Shown: positions 21,561 to 31,190 of the stretch, one piece after another | Position numbering within the stretch: position 1 is the stretch's first letter | Layout: every line of letters starts with the position of its first letter | NCBI GenBank assembly: GCA_900491605.1 | Contig: UESW01000086.1 | Span: 40,052-104,051, forward strand | Direction: 5' to 3' | DNA from: Calamus simplicifolius | Lineage: Eukaryota > Streptophyta > Magnoliopsida > Arecales > Arecaceae | DNA length: 64,000 nucleotides | Notes under the pieces: generated by a model | Databases searched by the model: none | What the model saw: only the letters and a program-made list of their open reading frames with translations | What the model was told of the DNA's origin: nothing | Translations under genes and position numbers: made by a program

Positions 21561-22580
21561 GTTTTGGAGACCGACGGGTCGGCCAGGGCTTGTAAGCTGC
21601 CCGAATCCGAACGAAACTTTGGAGATCGCATAAGTCAGCCGGGGCTTGTAAGCTACCCAAATCTGAGCTAAGTTTCAGAGATCGCATAGGTCGGTCGGGG
21701 CTTGTAAGCTGCCCAAATCCGAACAAAACTTTGGAGATTGCGTAGGTCGGTCGGGGCTTGTAAGCTGCCCAAATCCGAACGAAACTTTGAAGATTGCGTA
21801 GGTTGGCCGGGGCTTGTAAGCGGCCCGAATCCGAATGAAACTTTGAAGATTGCGTAGGTCGGCCGGGGCTTGTAAGCATCCCGAATTTGAACGAAACTTT
21901 GGAGATTGCGTAGGTCGGCCAGAGCTTGTAAGCGGCCCGAATCTGAACGAAACTTTGGAGATTGCGTAGGTCGGCCGGGGCTTGTAAGCCACCCGAATCC
22001 GAACAAAACTTTGGAGATCGTTTAGGTCGGCCGGGGCTTATAAGCTGCCCGAATCCGAACGAAACTTTAGAGATTGCGTAGGTCGGTCAGGGCTTGTAAG
22101 CTGCCCAAATCCGAGCTAAATATAGGAGAATGTTTAGGTCGGCCGAGGCTTGTAAGCGGCCCGAATCCGAACAAAACATTGGAGATTGCTTAGGTCGGCC
22201 GGGGCTTGTAAGCTGCCCGAATCCGAATGAAACTTTGGAGATTGCGTAGGTCGGCCGAGGCTTGTAAGCTGCCCGAATCCGAGCTAAATATAGGAGAACG
22301 TTTAGGTCGGTCTGGGCTTGTAAGCGGCCCGAATCCGAACGAAACTTTGGAGATTGCATAAGTTGGCCGAGGCTTGTAAGCTGCCCAAATCCGAACAAAA
22401 CTTTAGAGATCGTTTAGGTCGGCCGGGGCTTATAAGCTGTCCAAATCCGAACGAAACTTTAGAGATTGCATAGGTCGGCCGGGGCTTGTAAGCTGCCCGA
22501 ATCCGAACAAAACTTTGGAGATTGTGTTGGTCGGCCGGGGCTTGTAAGCGGTCCGAATCCGAACGAAACTTTGGAGATTG
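21561..22580 (-). repeat. Gypsy 3' tandem array, about 18 x 57 bp
   Basis: About 18 head-to-tail units carry GGTCGGCCGGGGCTTGTAAG, then CTGCCCGAATCCGAACGAAA and CTTTGGAGATTGC. The period is about 57 bp, a multiple of three, so minus-strand frames stay open through many units and yield repetitive, surely artefactual peptides. Arrays between INT and the 3' LTR are known in Tat elements. Units diverge by a few bases each, with two variant units near 22115 and 22280. Confidence 0.9.
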
Positions 22581-22814
22581 TTTGGCTCTTAATCATACTG
22601 GGGGTGCTCCGCCATATCGAGTCTTTATAGAGTAAGGCTTGAACCAGCCGAGGTTCGGAGATGCAATTGAAAGCTCGGAGAAATAGCTCGGTTGTGCCGA
22701 GAGTGTGCTAGAGGTATCCATTTCTTATTGTAGTTTTTCAAAGAAGCAACCATGTCATAGATAATAGGAATACTATGCCAAAGTTATAAACGGAGCAAGT
22801 CAAAGAGGCGTACC

Positions 22815-24000
22815 CTACTGATAGTATATGCGGAGATTGTCCGAGTTCCACGTCTGGGGAATGGATTTCCCGCTTAGATCCTGGAACTTGTAGGTGCTAG
22901 GTCCGATGACTTCCGCTACTTGGTAGGGGCCTTCCCAGTTCGGCGAGAGCTTTCCTTGCTCTAGTTGTTTGGAGACGGATGTTTTTCGGAGGACAAGGTC
23001 GCCAGGTGAGAAGGATTTACCCTTGACTCTGGAGGCATGATAGCGGGCCACTCTTTGCTGGTACACAGCCATTCTAATTCGAGCTTTTTCCCTGATCTCT
23101 TCCACCAAGTCGAGATTGGTGCGGAGCTGCTCGTCATTAGCCTCTTCTGAGTAGCTTTCCACTCGCGGAGAGGGAAGGCCTATCTCCATAGGGATGACGG
23201 CTTCCGTGCCAAAGGCCATCCGGAACGGGGTCTCGCTGGTGGGGATTCTCTGAGTGGTGCGGTAGGCCCACAAATATGATGAAGCTCATCCGCCCATCTG
23301 CCTCGGGCTCTGGCGAGCCAGGCTTTAATCCCCTAAAGTAGGGTCCGGTTTGTTACCTTGGCTTCTCCATTAGCTTGCGGATACCCTACTAAGGTGAGGC
23401 GATGACTAATGCCATGATCCTCGCAAAACTCTCAGAATTTGGGATTATCAAATTGCTTGCCATTGTCGGTGATGATGGTATGCGGGAGACCAAAACAGCA
23501 AATGATGGATTTCCACATGAAATCCCTGGCCCGAGCGTCGGTGATTTGGGCAACTGCTTCAGCCTCGACCCACTCAGTGAAGTAATCAATGGCAAAAATA
23601 AGAACTTCCTCTGTCCAGTGGCGAGGGGAAAAGGGCCGAGAATGTCCATCCCCCACTTAGCAAAGGGCTAAGCGAAGTACCTCTGGCATGGGTCACAGAC
23701 TCGAACGAGATTATCGGCATCCTTTTTCATGGTTGGACAGTAATATCCCTAGCGAAGCACCTTATGGCATAGAGATCGATTTCCTAGATGATTGCCGCAA
23801 ATTCCTTCATGCACCTCCCGAAGAGCATAATCGGCTTCAGACGGGCAGAGGCATCTGAGCAGCGGCATGGAAAAGGATCGCTTATAGAGCTGGTCGTCGA
23901 TCAGCACATAGTAGGTAGCTTGCAGTCTCAGCTTCCTTACTTCCCTGCGGTCGGTTGGGAGCGACCCTTCTTTAAGATACTTCAATATAGGGTCAAACCA
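22815..24000 (-). pseudogene. Gypsy integrase
   Basis: The zinc-binding region lies near 23850-23680 (H-E-G-I-C-G-N-H then C-D-P-C-Q), the catalytic core at 23650-23400 (M-D-I-L-G-P-F-P, Y-F-T-E-W-V-E-A, and I-T-D-N-G-K-Q-F-D), and the C-terminal domain at 23273-22815 (W-A-Y-R-T-T, T-P-F-R-M-A-F-G-T-E-A, L-S-P-N-W-E-G-P-Y). The last frame is intact for 152 residues. Stops near 23750 and 23660 and a frameshift near 23430-23280 break the core. Confidence 0.85.
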
Positions 24001-24540
24001 AGACAGTTCGACCTCAATCTGCATCACTCGGTCCGCCTCCGCGATGCTAGGCCTTTCCAGGATTTCCAAGGGGAACTTCGGCTCGAAGTCCATCGACTCC
24101 GCAGTTGCCAGCTGAGATAATAGCTCGGCATAAGCATTTTCGGATCTGGGGATCTGAACAACTTCAAATTCAGAGAAGTGAGAGAGTAGGTTCCGCACCT
24201 CTTGGAGATACCAAGTCATATTTGGCTCCCGGGCTTCAAACTCGCCCCGCACTTGACCAGCTACCAGCTAAGAGTTGGTGAAAGCATTTAGCTTCTTCAC
24301 TTTCAGATCACGGGCAATTTGGAATCCGGTGAGCAGAGCTTCATACTCGGCCTCATTGTTAGAGGCTGGGAAGGAGAATCTAACGCTATACTCGAAGGTC
24401 GCCCCCTCTGGGCTGGTGAGGACTAAACCAGCACCGGAGCCATTGGCGTTGGAGGATCCATCGACATGAAGCAACCATAGGGCGCTCGACTTTGGATGCT
24501 CGAGGAGTCCATAGTGGAGCCATCTTTTGGGATAGTGCAT
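23990..24540 (-). pseudogene. Gypsy second (archaeal-type) RNase H
   Basis: The minus strand carries L-H-V-D-G-S-S-N, the first catalytic Asp, then G-A-G-L-V-L, N-N-E-A-E-Y-E-A-L with the catalytic Glu, and L-V-A-G-Q-V-R-G-E-F-E-A. A TAG replaces the Gln codon before L-V-A (near 24270), splitting the frame. This extra RNase H is the hallmark of Tat elements. Confidence 0.85.
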
Positions 24541-24556
24541 TCAAGGGGGAAGTCGG

Positions 24557-25966
24557 CTAGAACCTGCGCTTTGATGGCCGGACGAGGCTGATATCGGGGC
24601 AGTGGACCACCGCCTTGATGGGCTGGTCGGTGAGGACTGTTACAGAATGCGCCTGGAAATACGGTTGCAACCTCCGAACCGATGTTATCAGGGACAAAAC
24701 TAGCTTCTCAATTTGGGTATACCTCGTCTCAGCGTCCCGGAGTAGTTTGCTGATATAATAGATCGGCTTTTGAGTCTTCTTCTCTTCTCTGACCAAGACT
24801 GAGCTAATTGCGCCTTCTGAAACTGCCAGGTACAAAAATAGCATCTCTCCCGGATTTGGGCTATCGAGGAGAGGTGGTGAGCCGAGATACTTCTTGAGGT
24901 CTTCAAATGATTTTTGGCATTCAGGAGTCCATTGGAAGTTCTTAGCGGATTGGAGAGCTTTGAAGAAAGGGAGGCTCCTCTCGGCCGACCGAGCTACGAA
25001 GCGGTTGAGGGCCGCAATCCTTCCGGTCAGGCGCTGGACTTCTTTAATAGATGTTGGGGGTGCCATTTGCTGAAGGGCTTGAATCTTCTACGGGTTGGCT
25101 TTGATGCCTCGCTGAGAAACCATAAAGCCCAGAAACTTTCCCGAGGTGATGCCGAAAGCACACTTTGTCGGATTGAGCTTCATCCGATACTTTTGGAGCA
25201 TCGCGAAGCTCTATGAGAGGTCTTCGATATGCTGGGAAGCTTCCTTGCTTTTGACCAGCATGTCGTCAATGTATACCTCCATGTTCCGACCGATTTGCTC
25301 CTTGAAGACCTTGTTTACCAGCCTTTGGTAGGTGGCGCCTGCATTCTTCAGACCGAAAGGCATGACTCGGTAACAATAGGTACCTCAGTCAGTTATGAAG
25401 GCGTCTTTTCTTCATCCTCGGGTGCCATCCGAATTTGGTTATAGCCTGAATATGCATCCATGAACGTCAGCATCTGATGGCCGGAAGTGGCATCTACGAG
25501 CTGGTCGATCCGAGGAGAGGGAAACTGTCCTTCGGGCAGGCTTTATTAAGATCGGTGAAGTCGATGCAGATTCGCCATTTGTCGTTCGATTTCTTCACCA
25601 TGATAACATTGGACAGCTAGCTCGGATAATTTACTTCTCGAATGAAGTTTTCCTTGATGAGCTTATCCCTCCTCTTCAATCGCTCTGCCGGTCAGGGGCG
25701 AAGCTCCTCTTCTTTTGCTTCACAGGTCGAAATATCTCGTCCACATTAAGACGGTGGACAAGGACGTCCGGACTAATCCCAGGCATTTCTGAGGCCGACC
25801 AGGTGAAGACATCAGCATTCCTTCGAAGAAAGTCGATCAGCTCCAGCCGGGGCTTCCCTTTCAGCAGCGACCCAATCCTTATGGTTCGGTCAGGCCGAGC
25901 TTCGTCCAGTGGTACTTCCTCCAACTCTTCGGCTGGTTCTCCTCGCTGCTCGGAAAAATCCTCCAA
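24557..25966 (-). pseudogene. Gypsy reverse transcriptase and RNase H
   Basis: The N-terminal linker (25966-25676) contains A-D-V-F-T-W-S and P-V-K-Q-K-K-R. The RT palm is read in pieces: a D-A-Y-S-G-Y-N-Q-I box near 25440-25465 and the catalytic Y-I-D-D-M-L-V-K box near 25250-25275. The fingers-thumb to RNase H part is open at 25066-24557 (R-L-T-G-R-I-A-A-L-N-R-F, then the K-P-I-Y-Y-I-S-K connection). Frame breaks near 25676, 25540, 25380, 25215 and 25090 make it non-functional. Confidence 0.85.
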
Positions 25967-26165
25967 GCGTCTAGTCCATCGACCTCGAGAAGTCTGGACT
26001 GCAGGCTGTGACGAAACACTGCTGAGCTATTGCTTGCTTCCTCGGACTACACCTACCCCTCGCTCGGTAGGGAACTTCATAACAAGATGGGGATGGAGAC
26101 GGCGGCTCTGAGAGACATTAAGCCGGGTCTTCCCAAGATTGCGTTGTAGGGAAACCGTAGCTTGG

Positions 26166-26549
26166 TCACCAGGAAATCTGCATACACGGTGGCCACGCGG
26201 GGCCAGGCCCCGCACGGACCGTCAAGGTGATGACCCCCTCCGGGATAATGACATCGCCGGTGAACCCCATTAGGGTGGAGTCTACGGCTCGGAGACTCTC
26301 CATGAGAAGCTTCATCTTCACAAACACATCAAGGTACAAAACATTGACGAAGCTTCCACTATCAATTAGAATTCGGCTTACATCATAGTTGTTCAAATTA
26401 AGAGATACAACTAGCGCATTATCGTACGGGAACTGTATCCCCTGGAAGTCGTCATTGGAGAAAGAGATCTCATCAGGTCGTGCTTTCTTCAGCACCGGAC
26501 CTTCTTCATCATCCCTCCCGCCTGAAGGACTACCGACCGCCTCAATCAC
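26166..26549 (-). pseudogene. Gypsy aspartic protease
   Basis: A 127-residue minus-strand frame carries I-L-I-D-S-G-S-F-V-N-V-L-Y, the D-S-G active site of retroviral-type proteases, near 26340-26380. Most Tat proteases read D-x-G-S-S here. The frame runs out in a different phase at 26166, so a frameshift follows the flap region. Confidence 0.8.
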
Positions 26550-26629
26550 GTTAATGTGACCAATGACTGGAGGATTTGGAGGAGGAGGAGGTTGCTGCTA
26601 GGGCTCAGGCCGACGATCGCCCCCGTTTC

Positions 26630-28016
26630 TTAGCTCAGGGGCTCCTCTGAACCAATCCAGTCTACCCCGCTGATGAGCCTTTCAATCTCATTCTTTAGTT
26701 GCCAACACTCAGTGTTGTGGCCATGGTCGCGGTGGTAGCGGCAATATTTTTTGGGATCTCTCCGGTCCGCATTCCTCTGAGGAGGAGGTCGAGGGAGTTG
26801 GCGCTTGATTTCCATGAGGATCTCCGCTCTTGGAGTAGTGAGCGGAGTGAACCGGTGGAACCTCCTAGGCGGGCTCCGAGTGCGGTTCCTTGGCGGCGGC
26901 TGGGGAATCCTCTGGCGGCGAGGTGGGCTTGGCCGGCGGGTAGGTCGGTGTTTATCGGAGCCCTTGGGCTCCTTCTTCTTCGTTAGCTCGGCTCGGGCGG
27001 CTCTCCGCGACTCTTCGACTATGGCATACTTGTCTGCCAGGGCCATCATGTCGGAGAGGTTTGGAGGGTAGCTAACCTCCAAGGCCAGGTAGAAGTCGCT
27101 CTCCTTCAATACTCCCCTGCTAGGGCGGACATGGCCACCTCATGATTGAGGTGATCCACCTCCAGCATGGCCGTGTTGAAATGGCCGAGATATTTCTTCA
27201 GGGACTCCCCTCTCTCTGCTTAACCTCAGAAAGGGAGTCGGATCTCCATCGGTGGCGGCGGCTACTGACGAATTGGCTAATGAAAAGGCGGCTCAGCTCG
27301 TCAAATGAATCAACGGAACCTGGCTTCAAAGCATTGAACCAGGTTCGGGCAGATCCCCTGAGGGTGGAAGGGAAGGCACGACAGAGGATCGCATCTGATG
27401 CCCGTGGAACATCATTATTGATCGGAAGCTGTTGAGATGATCGTCGGGGTCGGAGGAGCCATGATAAGGCTCGATGGCAGGCAGCTTGACGTGGGAGGGA
27501 ATCACTTCCTCCATGATCTTCTTGGAGAAAGGAATGCCCTGCTCCGCTTTATTTTGAGGCGGATGAGCTTGCTTGGCGGCGTCAAGCTCTTGATGCATTT
27601 CTTGAAGCTGGCGGTGGATCTCCTCGTCAGGAAGAGCAGAGGGTGCGGGATGAGGAGAGTACTGAGACTGTGTTGAATCATGGCGAGAATACACCGGGGA
27701 GAGAGATCGGGCCCGCCGAGATCTAGGGAGATCTTTGACGCGGGCTCGTTGGGGAGCTAGCTCAGCTTCTCTGGGACGGCGAGGGGGTTCGCAACCCCAT
27801 TCGGGCTGGAAGAAGAGATCGCTGGATGAGCGGGGCTGCATTCTCCTCAGAAGGGTGAGGAGCAGGAGCAGCCGGACGGGGGGCTTCGGAGCGCCCCTGA
27901 ATCAAGTGGGCCAGGGCCTGGACCTGCTGGACCAGTAAGGCGAACTGGTCCTGGGTCACCAAGGCCGCCGGTGGCGATGGAGTCTCGACTGGCGACGGCG
28001 GCATGACACTGCTCAC
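26630..28016 (-). pseudogene. Gypsy gag
   Basis: The start is at 28016 with M-S-S-V-M-P-P-S-P. A frameshift near 27800 leads into 27841-27326, which holds a Gln/Glu-rich helical segment and the V-K-L-P-A-I-E-P-Y-H-G-S-S-D-P gag core. Another break lies near 27330-27110. The last frame (27109-26630) has the core end, a Pro/Arg-rich stretch and a zinc knuckle (C-R-Y-H-R-D-H-G-H-N-T-E-C), a CX2-3 Tat-type variant. Confidence 0.82.
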
Positions 28017-28150
28017 TGGATCAGGCCTTTGAGAAGTGACCTGATCTCGGACTTCGGAGGTAGCCTTTTTCCGTTGGCCATGGGAGGAGTTTTCTTGCAG
28101 ACTGAGATCCTTATCTCCAGGATCACAAGTTTTTAGGGACTTGAGGACCC

Positions 28151-28165
28151 TTCCTCTAGCGCCAA
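28151..28165 (-). other. Gypsy primer binding site
   Basis: The minus strand reads TGGCGCTAGAGGAAG just after the LTR end at 28168. TGGCGC-type sites are common in Tat elements; the tRNA is not identified. Confidence 0.6.
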
Positions 28166-28167
28166 TT

Positions 28168-29143
28168 TGTTGCTGCTGAAATCTTGTCCTCCGACTCAGG
28201 CGCGCTCGGGCTTCGAGATGGGCTCCCTCCTGGGCGGACCTGTAAGACAGTCCTCGCGTGAGAGGCGTTGGGGTGGCCCTCTGCGGAAGACCCTCCGATG
28301 CTCAAGTCAGTGGAGATCGATAGTCAACAAAAATGAAGAGAAGGCTCTCGCTGAAGAGTCTCTCCCAGGGCTCGGAGCAGAGCGATAATGGCGGAAAACA
28401 AATGCAGTGAGCGAGTGTGCACATAAGAGATGGCGTACCTGAGGGATCTGAGGCTGTGGTATTTATAGAGGATCACCTGGTTGTTTGGGAGCGTCGTGGG
28501 TCCGAAGGCCGTTGATATCTGAATCCAGTTTGTTATGGGATCGGTAGGATTCGTATCGGGTTAGTTAGTGGATCGATGGCTGGGAGAGCTTGTTGACATC
28601 TCGAGATTTGGTGGGGGCATAGGCCCCAGGGCTCTAGGCCACTTTCTTACATGATTCCTGTTTGGAATCTCACTATTTTAAGCCTTCCTGCGTCGAATTC
28701 CATAGAGGTGCATGTATCGCTCGGGTTGGGCCGAGTGATAGAAAAGATCGGCTAGAAAGGCCGGATGATGGGATGGCTCGGTTAGGGCCAAGAGACGATG
28801 GACGATAACTCGGCCGAAGGGACCGAGAGACGATAGCTCGGCCAAGGGGACCGAGAGACGATAGCTCGGCTCGAGGGGCCGAGAGACGATGGACGATAGC
28901 TCGGCCGAAGGGACCGAGAGACGATAGCTCGGCCAAGGGGACCGAGAGACGAAAGCTCGGCTCGAGGGACCGAGAGACGATAGACAATAGCTCGCACCTT
29001 GGGAACTCTTGGCTCGGTGGGGGCTAGGGCGCTCCGACCTACCGAGGCTGATTTATCTCTGACGGGAGTCGCACAGCGAGTAGGAAACAAGGCTAGCCTT
29101 AGCCGTGTGCACGATTATTGATACGCGACGATTTTACCCCTCA
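28168..29143 (-). repeat. Gypsy 5' LTR
   Basis: The plus-strand ends are TGTTGCTG and CCCCTCA, so on the element strand it begins TGAGGGG and ends CAGCAACA. It contains a short-period array of GATAGCTCGGCC / GGACCGAGAGAC words at 28780-28990. It inserted into or beside a TA run (29144-29167), which hides the target duplication. Confidence 0.75.
28780..28995. repeat. Short-period GCTCGGCC repeat in the Gypsy LTR
   Basis: At least seven units of roughly 28-30 bp carry CGATAGCTCGGCCAAGGGGA then CCGAGAGA. The motif is locally palindromic (CTCGG / CCGAG). A related GATAGCTCGG array occurs in the LTR fragment at 62050-62250. Confidence 0.75.
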
Positions 29144-29454
29144 ATATATATATATATATATATATATCCACTCCTTTGACTGCCCAGCTGCGCGAACTTG
29201 ACTTTTTTTTTTTTTTTCTTTTCTCGGGAAAAGTTTTCCTCTTGCGTGGAAGACCGGAGGCTGGGACTTCCTTTTGGTGCGCTTTTGAGTTTTGATGACT
29301 TTATTTAATTTTTTCTTCTTAGAGCGGGAAGCCAAGAAAACTTTTTGGGTTTAAGCCGGAAGCTGAGTGTGTTCTCAACTTCCGTTTTGTCTATTTTTTT
29401 TTTTCCACCCCATTTCTCTGCCCAGCTGCGCTTGACTCCCAACTTTTTTATTTG
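29144..29454. other. TA microsatellite and non-coding flank
   Basis: TA repeats cover 29144-29167. The rest has T-runs (29203-29220, 29393-29404) and two direct copies of CTGCCCAGCTGCGC (near 29179 and 29420). No gene is recognisable. Confidence 0.55.
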
Positions 29455-29596
29455 GCTAAACTACAAAATTAATCTTTAAACTTAAGGTATTATGTCACTT
29501 TAATTCTAATTAAATTTAAAAAATTATAAAAGTAATCTTAAACTTTTCTTTTTATTTTACTTTAATCTCTATCATTAAAAAAAATCCAATAGTTTT

Positions 29597-30660
29597 TACC
29601 CTACGCGGCAGTAAATATGGCAATACACGTGGCATCCAAATGATAAAACTAATTTAAAATTTATAGCTAATCTATTAGCCCAATATCTAATAATAATTAA
29701 TAAAATAATAAAAATAATCTATTTGACCCATTAACCCGTTCCGCTCCAAGGCCTTCTCCTTCCTCCCTCTTCTTCATCAGTCATCTGTGGCCGCACCCCT
29801 CCCCCCCAACCTCCTCCCTCCCCATCATCCTCCATCCCTCACCGCAGCTTTCAATGATGCTTCTACTCTCTATGGATGGTGTTGCCTTTCACGATAATAA
29901 CCAATGAAAAAAAGAAAAATAAATAAATAAATAAGAGGTAGAGGGCAATGGTTTGAGTGTAGAAATAAATAAAAGGTAGAGGGCAATAGTTTGAGTGTTG
30001 CCTTACGTTCACAACAGAGGTTGAGGAGTATAAGAGTACCTACTTCCAATTGCTTCATTACTACGAGCAGGGCGAAGGCTGCGAAGGAGGGTGGGAGCAG
30101 GTCAAGAGGGCAGAGAACGGCTGTGATGACTACTCTAGGAAGGCAGTGACGGTGGCGGAGGTGGGGTAAGGAATGGAGAGAACGAGGAAGGGATGAAGGC
30201 AAGTCCAAGTCCAAGTTGGGCAGCGCAGATAGCAGAGGGATGGGGAGAGGAGGAATAAAATTTGGAGCATTTTTTTTTATCTTTTATTTTGCTACTTTGT
30301 TCTTTTGGTTTAATACTACTAGCGCGGGGAGTGCTACGGTAAGGGATGAAGGAAGGGGCATGAGGAGAGAGAAGGTCGGGGGGGGGGGGGGGACGAAGGA
30401 GGGAGGGGGGTTCGCGATGGGGGCTGTGGGTGAGAGGTTGCGGTGAGGGATGGAGATGGTGGGAAGGAAGGAGGTTGACGGATGGAAGAGAGGGAGGAAG
30501 GAGAAGGCCCGGTAGCGGGATGGGTTAAAAGGACAAAGAGGTTGTTTTTATTTTTTATTAATTATTACTAGATATTAGATTAATGGATTAGTCATGAATT
30601 TTAAATTAGTTTTATCATTTAGATGCCACATGTGTTGTCATATGTACTGCTGCGTGGGAC
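29597..30660. mobile_element. Long inverted-repeat (foldback or MULE-like) element
   Basis: The arm 29597-29850 is repeated in reverse complement at about 30410-30660. Both hold GTGGCATC(C/T)AAATGATAAA, the ACTAATTTAAAATT stretch and a CT-rich block (CCTTCTCCTTCCTCCCTCTT). The loop of about 560 bp has no recognisable gene; its G-run of 15 is at 30378-30392. AT-rich sequence from 29455 may belong to the left end, but its partner is missing on the right. Lack of coding capacity suggests a non-autonomous element. Confidence 0.6.
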
Positions 30661-31190
30661 AAAAATGGCATCTCTCCTTTTTAACAAACAAAAAAGAATG
30701 CAGCTGATGTGGCATAAGTGAAGAACGTGTTGATTATGAAGGTGGTCGTGAATAAGTGGAGCATGCATATTGTTAACAGCTTGCTTTAGATTTGGTCAAT
30801 CAGTTGTGATTTATTTATGTTGTTTGTTTCGAATAATCTGGCTATACTCTTGTAATTAGCCGTTAGAGTTGTTATTTTCTTGGATGTAGTTATCTTAATA
30901 TTTCCTGCATTTAAACTCTTGAGTAGAAGCAATAAACGCAAGCTAAATTTTAACTCAAACAATTGTAGTTTAATTCTCGCTCTAAGCAGAATTCTATTTC
31001 CTTATAAACACTATCAGCTTTGACTGGACCAATCGATTAAAGACCCCATGCAAAATAAATTCTACCACAAGAAAACAAGAAGAAAATGGCACTTGAATAG
31101 CAATAGCAATAGCATATGTGAAGTGGTAACACATATATCACACCTTAAATTTGAAGTTTATGAAGCAAACAGCCAAGCATAAAGAAATCG
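30661..31190. other. 3' flank of UGT-B
   Basis: No gene is recognisable. From about 31040 the sequence matches the 3' flanks of the UGT-C copies (60415-60570 and 60840-61010), so it is the ancestral downstream region of the UGT gene. Confidence 0.55.

Larger units (their letters stand above)
21341..29143 (-). mobile_element. Ty3/Gypsy element of the Tat lineage, 3' LTR missing
   Basis: Minus-strand order: 5' LTR (29143-28168), PBS, gag (28016-26630), protease, RT, RNase H, a second archaeal-type RNase H (24540-23990), integrase (to 22815), then a 3' tandem array (22580-21561). RT before INT is the Gypsy order, and the extra RNase H before INT defines the Tat group. The sequence stops at 21341 against Copia-4, so the 3' LTR is lost. 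GC content is clearly higher than that of the Copia elements. Frameshifts and stops in every gene make it inactive. Confidence 0.85.

Noticed and set aside
21364..22398. Minus-strand frames of 100-171 residues with repeating peptide
   Set aside because: They follow the 57-bp tandem array and change frame freely; no sign of a real protein.
24914..27938. Plus-strand frames of 60-110 residues across the Gypsy element
   Set aside because: Antisense shadows of gag and pol in GC-rich DNA.
29870..30446. 114- and 76-residue frames in the inverted-repeat element
   Set aside because: They lie on both strands, in low-complexity CT-rich and G-run sequence, without homology.
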